Part shown: in pieces, positions 26,188 to 35,344 of the stretch
Layout: each line of letters opens with the position of its first letter
How positions within the stretch are numbered: the first letter of the stretch is position 1
NCBI RefSeq assembly: GCF_014696135.1
Contig: NZ_JACJPP010000003.1
Coordinates: 1 to 64,000 of the forward strand
Direction of reading: 5' to 3'
Length of the DNA stretch: 64,000 nt
Source: Nodosilinea sp. FACHB-141
Lineage (GTDB): Bacteria; Cyanobacteriota; Cyanobacteriia; Phormidesmidales; Phormidesmidaceae
Position numbers and translations under genes: made by a program
The notes under the pieces: generated by a model
Told to the model about the DNA's origin: nothing
The model's database searches: none
What the model saw: only the letters and a program-made list of their open reading frames with translations

Positions 26188-26328
26188 TTAGTCGCAGTTG
26201 AAAATTGAGCAGTCGAGGGTAGGTATCAGACAGGGAGCGGCGGCGGCAATGCTGCCTACAGCGGCAGTCAGGGCCAGGGCAGAAACGGCTACTAAAGAAA
26301 GTTTTTTGAGTCGAGTAAACTGCTTCAT
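26188..26328 (-). CDS. Tiny secreted cysteine-containing peptide
   Basis: A 46-residue reading frame on the minus strand starts at the ATG at 26328. It has a basic start (MKQFTRLKKL), a hydrophobic Ala/Leu/Val stretch to about residue 32 with an AAAAP end suitable for signal peptidase, and a short mature part of 13 or so residues, CLIPTLDCSIFNCD, with three cysteines. It lies immediately downstream of nothing else on its strand except the beta-lactamase-like gene to its right, which reads the same way. The ribosome binding site is weak. The signal-peptide architecture argues for a real gene; the function is unknown. Confidence 0.5.
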   Translation of the reverse strand: MKQFTRLKKLSLVAVSALALTAAVGSIAAAAPCLIPTLDCSIFNCD

Positions 26329-26394
26329 GACGGTGGGTCTCATTAAATAGGAATTGAAACTGAAAAGCCTCCTAATGAAGCTGTATGAACTATG

Positions 26395-28293
26395 CTACCC
26401 CGGCGGGATCTCATCCCGCGCCGGTGCCCGATCGGGTGGGGCCAAATCCACCGGAGCTGGGGAATAGGGGTCTTCATATTCCTGGGGAGGTTGAGTCTCA
26501 AATGCCTCTGGTAGAGGTTCAGTCTCAAATTCTCCTGGGGGGCTGAGCGGGGCGGGGGTGGCGCCGCTGCCGCCAACGGGGGCCACAGGCTGAGCCATTT
26601 CGGCGTGGATGGTTTCGGTCATGCGGCGGATGAGCTCGCTGGCGCGGCCGTCGTTGGAGGGGCGCTGCACCAGTACGGCTAGGGCGTAGCGCTTGCCGTT
26701 GGGCACATCGACTAGGGCCACATCGCCCAGCATGGCCTCGATATCGCCGGTTTTGTTGGCTAGCAGTGAGCCATCGCGAATGCCAGAGGGAATCAGGCTT
26801 TCATTCTCGGTGCGCTGCATGATGCTGAATAGGCGATCGCGCGACCTGGGCGTCAGCAGCCCCCCCTGGTCAATCAGGGCCATCAGCAGAGTCAGGTCTT
26901 TGGCGCTGGTGGTGTTGGTGCCGTCTAGGTCAGGCAGAGCGTTGCGCAGCACGGTGTGCTCTAGCCCCCAGGCGGTAAAGGTCTGGTTGAGCGCCTCAAT
27001 GCCTCCCAGGGAGGCAATCATCATGTTAGTGGCGGTGTTGTCGCTGGTCACAATCATGCGAGTGGCGATGTCTAGGGCGGTGTATTCGGTGCCCACCGCT
27101 TCACCGCGCAGGGTGCCTGAGCCGTTCGCCATGTACTCCTCTTGCAGGGCCATGGATTGGTTAAGGGCTAGAGTGCCCGCGTCGACCTGCTGCAAAAAGG
27201 CCACCAAAATTGGCACCTTAATGGTGCTAGCCGAGGCAACGGGTTCGGCTCCGCCCAGGTCAATATACTGGCCCGAATCAAGGTCGACAGCAAAGCTGAC
27301 CGGGGTGAGACCCGGAGTCAGGGTGGCCAGCTGCTCAAGCTCGCCCTTGAGATGAGAAATTTCGCCGGTCAGGCGCAGATCGGCCACGGTGGCAGCGGTG
27401 CCCTGCACCAGAGAACCACCAGCGGCGCGACCGGGCTTAGCCTGGGCGGCGGCGGGGGTAGCTTCTCCAGGGGCGGCCACGTTGCTGGGACTGAGCACCG
27501 ATAGCAGGGTGCCGGCGATCGCCGCTACTCCCACACCCAAAATAATCAACCGAATCAGGTAGAGCAGCGGCAGGGGCGGGTTAGCCAGCCGTCGCCGGGC
27601 CGTCGCCGCCCGCGATCGTCGGGGCGGCAACGAACTGTCGCCTGCGCCGCCAGGGCTAGCCGCCTCTTCCAGCACACCAGGGGCCGATAGGCCAGCCCGC
27701 TGGGTTAGGGGAGCAGTGGGGGCGATCGCCGCGCGCCGAGACTGAGGACGTAGGGGGGTGACGTTGGGGGGCAGGGCTCTGGCGACGGTCTGCCCTCCCG
27801 CTGGGGCGATCGCACCGTTGGGATTCAAGGTGCTGGGGTGAATGCTGTGGGGGTGCATTTGCAGCGGCGGGGCACCAGGGCGAGGCGGGCTCGGCGGAGC
27901 CGCCTGAACCACGCGAGCCGGGCGAGGCTCAAAGATCCGCCCCTTGGGGGCAGCGGGCTTGGGGCTGCTGGGCTGGGGCTGGGCTGGACCCCGGCGGAAG
28001 GTTGGCAACGAAGCGTTGCGAGCGGTGGAGCGAATGACCGGCTCGTCGGGCTCCACTGGGGCTGAGCCAAAGTCGGGGGCAAGCTGCTGGTGCTGCCGCC
28101 ACTGGTTGCGACGGCGGGCCTCGGGCGACGGGCGCTGCTGCCCGTCGTTGCCCCAGCCGCCGGAGTCAGCTTCGCCCGGCAGCTGAAGCCCGTCGCGACC
28201 AGGGCTAGGCCCGGGGTTCGACTCTCCCCAGGGCGAGCCCGCCGGAGGACGGCCTGCCGAAAATGGATTGCGAGGATCGTCGTACTGTGCCAT
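26395..28293 (-). CDS. Class A beta-lactamase-like serine hydrolase
   Basis: A 632-residue membrane protein. Residues 1-240 are a Pro/Arg/Gly-rich cytoplasmic region, a single membrane helix lies at about 242-268 (LYLIRLIILGVGVAAIAG), and the rest is an outside class A beta-lactamase fold. The catalytic S-T-I-K is near 357-360, the S-D-N loop near 416-418 and the K-T-G near 513-515. I do not find the E-x-x-L-N of the omega loop that deacylates beta-lactams; the region reads PDLDGTNTTSAKD. It may be a peptidoglycan-related hydrolase, not a resistance enzyme. A Pro-rich tail of about 70 residues ends the protein. It follows the TrmJ-like gene by 64 bp. Confidence 0.85.
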   Translation of the reverse strand: MAQYDDPRNPFSAGRPPAGSPWGESNPGPSPGRDGLQLPGEADSGGWGNDGQQRPSPEARRRNQWRQHQQLAPDFGSAPVEPDEPVIRSTARNASLPTFRRGPAQPQPSSPKPAAPKGRIFEPRPARVVQAAPPSPPRPGAPPLQMHPHSIHPSTLNPNGAIAPAGGQTVARALPPNVTPLRPQSRRAAIAPTAPLTQRAGLSAPGVLEEAASPGGAGDSSLPPRRSRAATARRRLANPPLPLLYLIRLIILGVGVAAIAGTLLSVLSPSNVAAPGEATPAAAQAKPGRAAGGSLVQGTAATVADLRLTGEISHLKGELEQLATLTPGLTPVSFAVDLDSGQYIDLGGAEPVASASTIKVPILVAFLQQVDAGTLALNQSMALQEEYMANGSGTLRGEAVGTEYTALDIATRMIVTSDNTATNMMIASLGGIEALNQTFTAWGLEHTVLRNALPDLDGTNTTSAKDLTLLMALIDQGGLLTPRSRDRLFSIMQRTENESLIPSGIRDGSLLANKTGDIEAMLGDVALVDVPNGKRYALAVLVQRPSNDGRASELIRRMTETIHAEMAQPVAPVGGSGATPAPLSPPGEFETEPLPEAFETQPPQEYEDPYSPAPVDLAPPDRAPARDEIPPG

Positions 28294-28357
28294 TGTCTTT
28301 CGCCCTGTGCCTTTCGCCCTGTGTGCCCGTTCACCCGTCTGTCGCTGCGATCGAGGA

Positions 28358-29134
28358 TTAGTCGTTCTTGGGAGCCTGGCTGGCTGCCCAGTTGATCTGC
28401 CGCAAAACGCCCCTAAGCATAGCCAATTCTTGGCGATCGGGACCGGCTCGATGCAGCAATCGCCGCAGTTTAGCCATGCGGCTTGCGGCGGTATGGGGGT
28501 AAAGATAACCGATTTTCAGCAAAACGATTTCCAAATCTTGATAAAAGCCCTCTATCTGCTCCAGAGGGGCCAAATGCCCCGTCGTCGCCGCCACCCCCAC
28601 GGCCGGAAACGCTGCCCCTAGCGCCTCAGCCATTGCCACCCGATGGAGCAAGTAGGCACAAACCGCCACCGCTTGGGCCAGATTTAACGACGGATAGCTG
28701 TCGCTGGCCGGAATGCGCACCCAGCGCTGGGCATAGATCAGCTCGTCGTTGCTCAGTCCCCGGTCTTCGGGGCCAAAAATCAGGGCGGCGGCAAAACTCT
28801 TGACTGGCGTAGGGGGCAGCAGCCAGGGCAGAGCGGTCTCCGGCAGCTCTAGGGGCTGATCTTGACGGTGCAGGCGGCCGGTGGTGGCGATCGCCCGCTC
28901 ACACCCCTCGATCGCCTCAGGCAGACTCAACACCGTAGTCGCCGCCGCCAGCACATCGCCGCCGTGCACCGCCATGCGCTGGGCCTCCTCCGAGGCCGGG
29001 TCACACTGAGGATTGACCAGCACCAGCTGGCGCAGACCCATGTTCTTCATAACCCGCGCGGCGGCACCTACGTTCAGCGGCCCTGCTGGCTCGACCAAGA
29101 CGATGCGAATGTGATCGAGCTGCCAAATGCCCAT
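28358..29134 (-). CDS. TrmJ-like SpoU-family tRNA/rRNA 2'-O-methyltransferase
   Basis: This 258-residue protein belongs to the SPOUT superfamily. The trefoil-knot motifs are present: EPAGPLNVGAAARVMKNMG near the N-terminus, ALIFGPEDRGLSNDEL in the middle and SYPSLNLAQAVAV near residue 150. A C-terminal helical extension of about 70 residues resembles TrmJ, which 2'-O-methylates position 32 of several tRNAs. I chose the ATG at 29134, since the upstream 38 residues are not family-like. It is likely co-transcribed with the beta-lactamase-like gene. Confidence 0.88.
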   Translation of the reverse strand: MGIWQLDHIRIVLVEPAGPLNVGAAARVMKNMGLRQLVLVNPQCDPASEEAQRMAVHGGDVLAAATTVLSLPEAIEGCERAIATTGRLHRQDQPLELPETALPWLLPPTPVKSFAAALIFGPEDRGLSNDELIYAQRWVRIPASDSYPSLNLAQAVAVCAYLLHRVAMAEALGAAFPAVGVAATTGHLAPLEQIEGFYQDLEIVLLKIGYLYPHTAASRMAKLRRLLHRAGPDRQELAMLRGVLRQINWAASQAPKND

Positions 29135-29323
29135 GGCTGAAATGTCTGTAGTGTTGGCAGTCCCCCATAGTAGCGGCTGGCGACCGGTTGACAACGGGTC
29201 GACCAGCCGAGATTGGGAGAACTCAGAGAACGGTGAAATTCTATCCACCGACGGCGCTTGTTGGCCTGCCCTGCCCGACCCGTCAGTAGGATTAGGGGTG
29301 ATCTGCGTGAGCTAGGCCATCCC

Positions 29324-29884
29324 ATGGTTAACCCTTTAAAAGTGCTGTTGTTCGAACCCTATTTGACCCTGCGCGACTGGGTTAAGCCCGCCCAGGAGCC
29401 TGCCCTGCTGTCGGGGGCGTTCGTCAAGGGCATCAACTTGGGTGGTGAGGCGGTGGCGATCGGGGGCGATCGCTGGCAATCCTACACAGAGGCTCTGGCG
29501 GCGGGGCTAGTTACGCCGGGAGCCACTGCCGCCAACAGCTACCTCGTCCCCAAACCCTACGCCCGCCGGGGAACGCGCGCCATGCTGAACTCCGTTATTT
29601 TCAAAAAACAAATTCTAGAAATTGAGCAACCCTTGCCCAACGACAGCTACGACCTCTACCTGTGGATGATGGAAAACTACCAAACCCACTGGCACACCCT
29701 AGAGCTGCGGGTGGCCGGTCGGTCGGTCGCTCAAGGAATTGGCTATCTGCCGTTTCGAGGTTGGGCGCGCTATGGGCCTTACCCCACCACCGTAACTGAC
29801 GGTCGCCTGCACCTCAGCCTGACCACCAGCGATCCCAACATTGATGCCCACCTCATGGGCATGAGCCTGCACAAATGCCTCTAA
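29324..29884 (+). CDS. Hypothetical protein
   Basis: A 186-residue protein started at the ATG at 29324. It is rich in aromatics and Gly, has no signal peptide, and contains no motif that I recognise; short clear phrases are VNPLKVLLFEPYL and SYDLYLWMMENYQTHW. Predicted beta strands dominate. It has HIP1 sites and normal codon use, so it is coding. The stop overlaps a tandem 10-bp repeat, AAATGCCTCT, which continues past the stop codon. It is convergent with the response regulator gene. Confidence 0.6.
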   Translation: MVNPLKVLLFEPYLTLRDWVKPAQEPALLSGAFVKGINLGGEAVAIGGDRWQSYTEALAAGLVTPGATAANSYLVPKPYARRGTRAMLNSVIFKKQILEIEQPLPNDSYDLYLWMMENYQTHWHTLELRVAGRSVAQGIGYLPFRGWARYGPYPTTVTDGRLHLSLTTSDPNIDAHLMGMSLHKCL

Positions 29885-29934
29885 ATGCCTCTAGACGCCC
29901 TGGCCACGCATCCCTCGCCCCGCCATCCCCTTCC

Positions 29935-30648
29935 CTAGGCTGTCTCATCCTCAAACCGATAGCCCACGCCGGTCACAGTTTTGACAAAGGTAGGCTGCGA
30001 CGAGTCGGGTTCAACCTTTTTACGCAGGCGGGCAATGTGGGTATCGACGACGCGCTCGTCGCCAAAGAAGTCCTCGCCCCAGAGTTTTTCGATCAGGTGG
30101 TGGCGGCTCCAGACCCGGCCGGGGTAGCTCATGAAGGTGGACAGCAGGTCAAATTCTAAAGGGGTGAGATCGAGCAGTTCTAAGTCACCAGAGTCAAGCT
30201 GGCGATGGGCGGTGCGCTGGTCGAGGTCGAGGCTAAAGTGAGCCGTGCGGTAGGTCTGTGCGGGGGCCTCCTGGCTGTGGCGCAGGCTGCGGCGCAGCAG
30301 GGCTCGTACCCGGGCCACCAGTTCCCTGGGGCTAAAGGGCTTGACTAGATAGTCGTCGGCCCCAGTAGACAGACCAATAATGCGATCAATTTCTTCACCC
30401 CGGGCGGTGAGCATGAGAATGTAGGGGTCTTTGGCCCCGGGCCCCTGGCGCACGCGGGCGCACACCTCCAGACCGTCGAGCTTGGGCAGCATGACGTCGA
30501 GAATCATCAGATCGGGCTGGAGAGTCTGCTGGTAGCGCAGGGCAGTTTCGCCGTCGTCACAGACTTCACAGGTAAAACCCTCTTTTTCGAGGTAAAGCCG
30601 AATCAGGCGGGCAATTTCGGCTTCGTCTTCCACAATTAGAATCAGCAC
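29935..30648 (-). CDS. OmpR/PhoB-family response regulator
   Basis: This 237-residue protein has a receiver domain (1-120; acidic pair E7-D8, phospho-acceptor D51 in MILDVMLP, Lys in LVKPFSPREL) and a C-terminal winged helix (about 135-235; VDTHIARLRKKVE, TGVGYRFED). It is a DNA-binding two-component output protein. The start is a GTG at 30648. No histidine kinase is adjacent, so its partner and regulon are unknown. Confidence 0.92.
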   Translation of the reverse strand: MLILIVEDEAEIARLIRLYLEKEGFTCEVCDDGETALRYQQTLQPDLMILDVMLPKLDGLEVCARVRQGPGAKDPYILMLTARGEEIDRIIGLSTGADDYLVKPFSPRELVARVRALLRRSLRHSQEAPAQTYRTAHFSLDLDQRTAHRQLDSGDLELLDLTPLEFDLLSTFMSYPGRVWSRHHLIEKLWGEDFFGDERVVDTHIARLRKKVEPDSSQPTFVKTVTGVGYRFEDETA

Positions 30649-30910
30649 CGCGATCTATCACCCCAGATATCTTGTCCCAGAATATCAACCTTGCACTAGC
30701 ATACTCACTAAGGAAGTCCCTGCCCCACTTGGGTTAGTCCTTGGGCTAGACCACAGACTGGGCGTTGGGAGCAGCCGCAACAGTACAACTCAGGGTTAAG
30801 CCTAGGCTTGGGAGCATTTTAAACAACCTGGGGTTCTCCGCCTGGGTTGTTCGGTCTGGTCGTTCACGCTTTGGAGCACTACAGCTTGGGGCAATATCCA
30901 TCGGTACGCT

Positions 30911-32866
30911 ATGACCTCACTATCACCCTCCACCCACACGGGCTTTGAACCGCTGCAGCGGGCCTTTGCCACCTACCTCAAAAAGACGAAACTCCACCCT
31001 GGGCTGACCCTCGACTGTTCAGAGCGGGCGGGGCGGCTGCTGCTGCTGGCGGAGCACAAGGCCCCGGAGGCGGATGCACCTAGGGCTTTACTGAAGGATC
31101 TGGAGTCAGCGTTTCGGGAGCTGGTGCCAACGGTGGGGTTGCCGGATGCCGACTGGGCAGCGGTCGATGCTCTAGCGGTGCGGGTTTATCTCAAACTCAA
31201 GTCGGTCGCTCAGCCCTATGCGATGCACACGTTCACCTGGCACCCCCAGGATGCGGTACAGGCGATTTTTCCGGCAACCGCTGCCCCCCCTGCGATCGAT
31301 ACGGCTGTTGAAGTCGAGGCGGATGATCTTGAGATTGATGCTGCCGCCGGTGGCCGCCCCGACGATCTGGGGGCCTTTGAGCTGGCTGACGTTGGAGCCG
31401 TTGACCCCAACGTCAGTGCTGCCGAGGCCAACGCCAGAACGGATTCTTCTGGAATTAGATTTAGTGATGCGGCCCTAGCGCTGCCCGATGCGGCGGTGCA
31501 GCCCCCCGCAGGGCCAGGGTGGGGACAGCGCAGCCGGAGTTGGGCTCGCCACGGGCTGCGATCGCTGCGGGACTACTGGAGCTATGGCCTAGCGGGGCTA
31601 ATTTTGGTGGGCAGCGGGGCCTTTGCCTATGCCCTGTCGCGCCCCTGTGTAGTTGGGAGCTGCGATCGCCTTGCTGAGGCCACCGAATACTATGAGCTGG
31701 CCCAAGCTACTCTGATCGGCAATCCGACCGGCGACGACCTGGCCACGGCCCAGGCCGACCTCCAAACGGCGATCGATATGCTCACCCCCATTCCCACCTG
31801 GTCGACCTACTACGACACAGCCCAGAGCGACCTGGCGCGCTACGAGGGCAACATTGTCTTCCTCAACGCCATTGTTCGCGCCCAGGCGTTGGCCAATGAG
31901 GCGGCTAACCTGAGCCAATCGCCGCCCCACCCTGTGGAGCGATGGGTTAAGGTGCACCTGCTCTGGCAGCAGGCGATCGACCGGCTCAGCACCGTTTCTG
32001 TCGACAGCCCAGCCTTTGACTACAGCCAGCAAAAGCTGCGCGAATATCGGGCCAACTACAGCGCTATCGGCCGCCGCATCGTGGCCGAAGAGGAGGCCGA
32101 GGCCAACTTTAACACCGCCATTCAAACTGGCGAGCTGGCTCGTCAACGCATGGAAACCGCCAACTCCCTGGCAGGTTGGCAACTGGCCGCCAAGGAGTGG
32201 CAGGCTGCCATCAACGGACTGTCGCTGATTCCCCAGGGCACCGTGGTCTATGACGAAGCCCAGGCTCAGATTAAGGATTACCAGGGGCAGCTCAACCGCG
32301 CCAGCAGCCGCTCTACCTTGGAAGAGGCCGGCGCCCAAAACTATCACCAGGCGGTGCAGGCTGCCCGCAGCGCCGCCGCTGCCGAGGCCAAGGGCCAGTG
32401 GACCCTAGCGGTGACCCAGTGGCGTCAGGCGGTGGCCAGCGCTCGGCAAATTCCCGCTGACACCATCTTGGCGGCGGAGGGCGGGGTGCTGCTGGAAACC
32501 TACCAGCCGGCCTTGGCCAACGCCCAAAATCGCCTCCGCACCGCCGTGGCGCTGCAAACGCTAACCACCAACCTAGCCCAGCTCTGCGAGTTTTCCGCCA
32601 CTCCCTGCACGGTGCGTGAAGATGCCAGCCAGATTCGCGTGGTGCTCTCTAGCCAGTACGCCGAGCCCCTGCGCCAGGCCATTACCCCACCGGCAGCGGA
32701 CGGCACCTTTGCCTTTACCAATCAGCTCAACTCCAACTCCCAAAAGCTGATTGAGCAGATTATTACCGCCAGTCACCAAGTTGACCGTCAGGTGGCCGTA
32801 TACGACGCCCAGGGTGGGTTTGTGGCTCGTTACCGGCCCGACCTGGGTGGGTTTATCAGAAATTAG
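30911..32866 (+). CDS. Membrane-anchored helical-repeat protein, copy 1
   Basis: A 651-residue protein with a helical N-terminal domain (about 1-120), an acidic linker, one membrane helix (about 223-243, YGLAGLILVGSGAFAYAL) followed by a short Cys segment, and a long helical C-terminal region. That region repeats the pattern A-I-x3-x-I-P-x5-Y-x-x-A-Q-x-x-I-x-x-Y/W, seen at least four times, as in a TPR-like solenoid. The protein at 35852-37843 has the same layout and repeat, so they are probably paralogues. The C-terminus ends in a compact domain. Function is unknown; a scaffold role in the envelope or cytosol is possible. Topology cannot be fixed. Confidence 0.7.
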   Translation: MTSLSPSTHTGFEPLQRAFATYLKKTKLHPGLTLDCSERAGRLLLLAEHKAPEADAPRALLKDLESAFRELVPTVGLPDADWAAVDALAVRVYLKLKSVAQPYAMHTFTWHPQDAVQAIFPATAAPPAIDTAVEVEADDLEIDAAAGGRPDDLGAFELADVGAVDPNVSAAEANARTDSSGIRFSDAALALPDAAVQPPAGPGWGQRSRSWARHGLRSLRDYWSYGLAGLILVGSGAFAYALSRPCVVGSCDRLAEATEYYELAQATLIGNPTGDDLATAQADLQTAIDMLTPIPTWSTYYDTAQSDLARYEGNIVFLNAIVRAQALANEAANLSQSPPHPVERWVKVHLLWQQAIDRLSTVSVDSPAFDYSQQKLREYRANYSAIGRRIVAEEEAEANFNTAIQTGELARQRMETANSLAGWQLAAKEWQAAINGLSLIPQGTVVYDEAQAQIKDYQGQLNRASSRSTLEEAGAQNYHQAVQAARSAAAAEAKGQWTLAVTQWRQAVASARQIPADTILAAEGGVLLETYQPALANAQNRLRTAVALQTLTTNLAQLCEFSATPCTVREDASQIRVVLSSQYAEPLRQAITPPAADGTFAFTNQLNSNSQKLIEQIITASHQVDRQVAVYDAQGGFVARYRPDLGGFIRN

Positions 32867-32873
32867 GGCAAAT

Positions 32874-33749
32874 CTATGCAACCACGGGAGAGGCTACCTT
32901 AATCTGGTTTTTGCCGTTGTACTTAGCCGCGTAGAGGGCCGCGTCGGCCAGTTGATAGCTCTGGGTAACGCCCTGGTCAGAGGTAAAGCCGCTGATGCCA
33001 ATGCTGACCGAGACCAGTGGGCAACGGCTGGGAGGCTGGAGCTGGGGCATAGTGATCTGCAAAATCTCTTGGCGAATGACCTCGGCCTTATCTAAGGCTT
33101 CTTCGGGCAGGCAACCCACCATGAGCAGGGCAAACTCGTCACCGCCGATACGGGCAGCCAGGTCAGTGGTGCGAATCTGGCGACTGAGCACCTGCCCGAC
33201 GGCCTGAAGCAGCTGGTCGCCTACGCTGTGGCCGTAGGTGTCGTTAATGTCTTTGAACCCGTCGAGGTCGAGCAGCATGAGGGTGTGCCCCGTTGCCCCG
33301 GGCTGATAGACTAGGGCCGTTAGGGCGGCCTCTAGCCCCCGACGGTTGGCAATGCCGGTGAGGGGATCTTGCTCTACCAGCGCCCGAATGGTGACCAGGT
33401 CCTTGTGGGTGTTGAGCAGCTGCGGCACCAACCCTTTGAGTTCCCAGGCAGTGTAGAGGCTAATCATGGCGGTAATCCAGGTCCAAGCGCCTTCGAGCCA
33501 GTAGTTGGTGTGCCAGATGTTCCACACACGCAGGCAGTGGCCAATGCCACAGCTAAAAATAAAGGCCGCAAAGAGCAGCAGCACCGGCCGAATCTGGGTG
33601 TCGATGTGCTGTCGGTTCAGCAGCAGCAGCAGCGGAATCGAAAAGTAGGCTATTGCTACGGCTAAGTCACTAACCACATGCAGAGACGTCAGCTGGAGAT
33701 CCCACAGGAAACACGACCCGTGGGGCATAAGAGCAATCATGGGAAACAC
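32874..33749 (-). CDS. Diguanylate cyclase with ethylene-receptor-like sensor
   Basis: This 291-residue protein has three N-terminal membrane helices and a GGDEF domain. The membrane part matches the ethylene-binding domain of plant ETR1: D28 (ETR1 D25), the AYFSIP block at 34-39, and C67-x3-H71 in CGIGH, equivalent to the copper ligands C65 and H69 of ETR1, with the same spacing from the upstream Ile. The GGDEF motif at 202-206 is intact, and R-T-T-D five residues before it is a product-inhibition I-site. It should make c-di-GMP in response to ethylene or another copper-bound ligand; that is inference. No PAS or GAF domain lies between sensor and cyclase. Convergent, seven bases from copy 1. 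Confidence 0.85.
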   Translation of the reverse strand: MFPMIALMPHGSCFLWDLQLTSLHVVSDLAVAIAYFSIPLLLLLNRQHIDTQIRPVLLLFAAFIFSCGIGHCLRVWNIWHTNYWLEGAWTWITAMISLYTAWELKGLVPQLLNTHKDLVTIRALVEQDPLTGIANRRGLEAALTALVYQPGATGHTLMLLDLDGFKDINDTYGHSVGDQLLQAVGQVLSRQIRTTDLAARIGGDEFALLMVGCLPEEALDKAEVIRQEILQITMPQLQPPSRCPLVSVSIGISGFTSDQGVTQSYQLADAALYAAKYNGKNQIKVASPVVA

Positions 33750-33955
33750 AATTAAGGGAACAGGCGTTACACCTGCGGTAGGTAGTTGGGCTTACCGCTA
33801 ATGCCATGCCACCACTGCGCAAAACGGCACGGCAACATTGTGTAACCACAGACCTTCATACCTTTACCAAAAGACTCTGGGGCGGCAAGGGTATAAAGCC
33901 CTAATCAGTCAGGGATTTTCTCAGTACACTACTGGATGCCCCTAGAATTCCCCCC

Positions 33956-35062
33956 ATGACATTATTGCAAACGCCTCTCTATTCTGCCTGCGTCGAGCAA
34001 AAGGCGCGCATGACTGAGTTTGCTGGCTGGTCTATGCCTGTGCAGTTTAGCGGCATCAAGCAAGAGCACCAGGCAGTACGGCAGCGGGCTGGGCTATTCG
34101 ACATCTCTCATATGGGCAAGTTTGAGCTGCGAGGGCCGGGCGTAATTGCTGCCTTACAAACCTTAGTGCCCTCTAACCTGGGGCGACTTACCCAGGGCCA
34201 GGCCCAGTACACCGTGCTGCTCAACCCCAAAGGCGGTATTGTCGACGATTTGATCGTCTACCTCAAGTCATCGCCCGCTGGCTCAGGGACGGGTTTGGAG
34301 ACTGTGGCGCTGATTGTCAATGCTGCCACCACCGACAAGGATAAAACCTGGCTGCTGGAGCATCTGGCGGGTACAGGGATAGAGCTGGTAGATGAATCGC
34401 GCGATCGCGCCCTAATCTCCATCCAGGGGCCTGCCGCCGCCGCCCTGCTCCAGCCCCATGCAGCCCTCGACTTGAATGCTCTGGGCCGCTTTGCCCACCG
34501 AGACACGGCCCTACTGGGGCAGTTGGCCTGGGTTGCCCGCACCGGCTATACCGGTGAAGACGGCTTTGAAATTATGACTGACCCCGACATCGCCCTGGCC
34601 CTATGGCAGACCCTGATCGAGACCGGTGCTGCCCCCTGCGGCCTCGGGGCGCGCGATACCCTGCGATTGGAGGCCGCCATGGCCCTCTACGGCCAAGACA
34701 TCGATGACACTACCAGTCCACTGGAGGCGGGCTTAGGTTGGCTGGTGCACCTAGACGAAAAGGGGGATTTTATCGGGCGCTCGGTGCTTGAGCAGCAGCG
34801 AGCCGAGGGTGTCAGCCACCGCCTGGTAGGCTTGGCCATGGCGGGCCGCCACATCGCCCGCCACGATTACCCGGTGATCTACCAGGGCGATCGCGTCGGC
34901 ACCGTCACCAGCGGCACCCTCGCCCCTACGCTCAATATCCCCATTGCCCTGGCCTATGTCGCCGCTCCCCTGGCTAAGGTGGGGCAGGCCCTTGAGGTCG
35001 AAGTGCGCGGTGAACCCCAGGCAGCGACGGTGGTGAAGCGGCCGTTTTATCGGGCGAAGTGA
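33956..35062 (+). CDS. gcvT: Aminomethyltransferase, glycine cleavage T protein
   Basis: At 368 residues this matches GcvT in length. It transfers the methylene group of the aminomethyl-lipoyl H protein to tetrahydrofolate and releases ammonia. Family landmarks are FAGWSMPVQF near the start, HMGKFELRG, RTGYTGEDGFEI and the late GTVTSGTLAPTL. It is cytoplasmic. gcvH follows 282 bp later in the same direction, but gcvP does not follow in this window and must be elsewhere. In cyanobacteria the system serves photorespiratory glycine. Confidence 0.95.
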   Translation: MTLLQTPLYSACVEQKARMTEFAGWSMPVQFSGIKQEHQAVRQRAGLFDISHMGKFELRGPGVIAALQTLVPSNLGRLTQGQAQYTVLLNPKGGIVDDLIVYLKSSPAGSGTGLETVALIVNAATTDKDKTWLLEHLAGTGIELVDESRDRALISIQGPAAAALLQPHAALDLNALGRFAHRDTALLGQLAWVARTGYTGEDGFEIMTDPDIALALWQTLIETGAAPCGLGARDTLRLEAAMALYGQDIDDTTSPLEAGLGWLVHLDEKGDFIGRSVLEQQRAEGVSHRLVGLAMAGRHIARHDYPVIYQGDRVGTVTSGTLAPTLNIPIALAYVAAPLAKVGQALEVEVRGEPQAATVVKRPFYRAK

Positions 35063-35250
35063 GGAAGTGAGGGGGTGGGGAAGGTAAGGGAGATGAGGCG
35101 GTGGGGGAGGTGAGGAAGGAAAGTTTGAATGTTGAATGTTGAGTTTTGAATGCTTTTAGAACTCTCTTCCCATCTCCACTCACTACCCCTTCACCCCCCA
35201 CTCCCTACCCATCCACCCATCCACTCATCTCCCCATTCCCTGCTCCAAAA
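35062..35250. repeat. Purine/pyrimidine palindromic repeat, family C
   Basis: A G-rich half (GTGAGGGGGTGGGGAAGG-type) and a C-rich half (CATCCACCCATCC-type) form a long imperfect inverted repeat that fills the gcvT-gcvH gap. The short unit TTGAATG is repeated at 35125-35150. Confidence 0.55.
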
Positions 35251-35344
35251 CTGCTGACTCGTGGCACACTGACACTGGATCTATCAACTCTGCACGGTAG
35301 CTGCGCTACAAACTACTCTTCCTGGGGCGATATGAGGTTACGCC

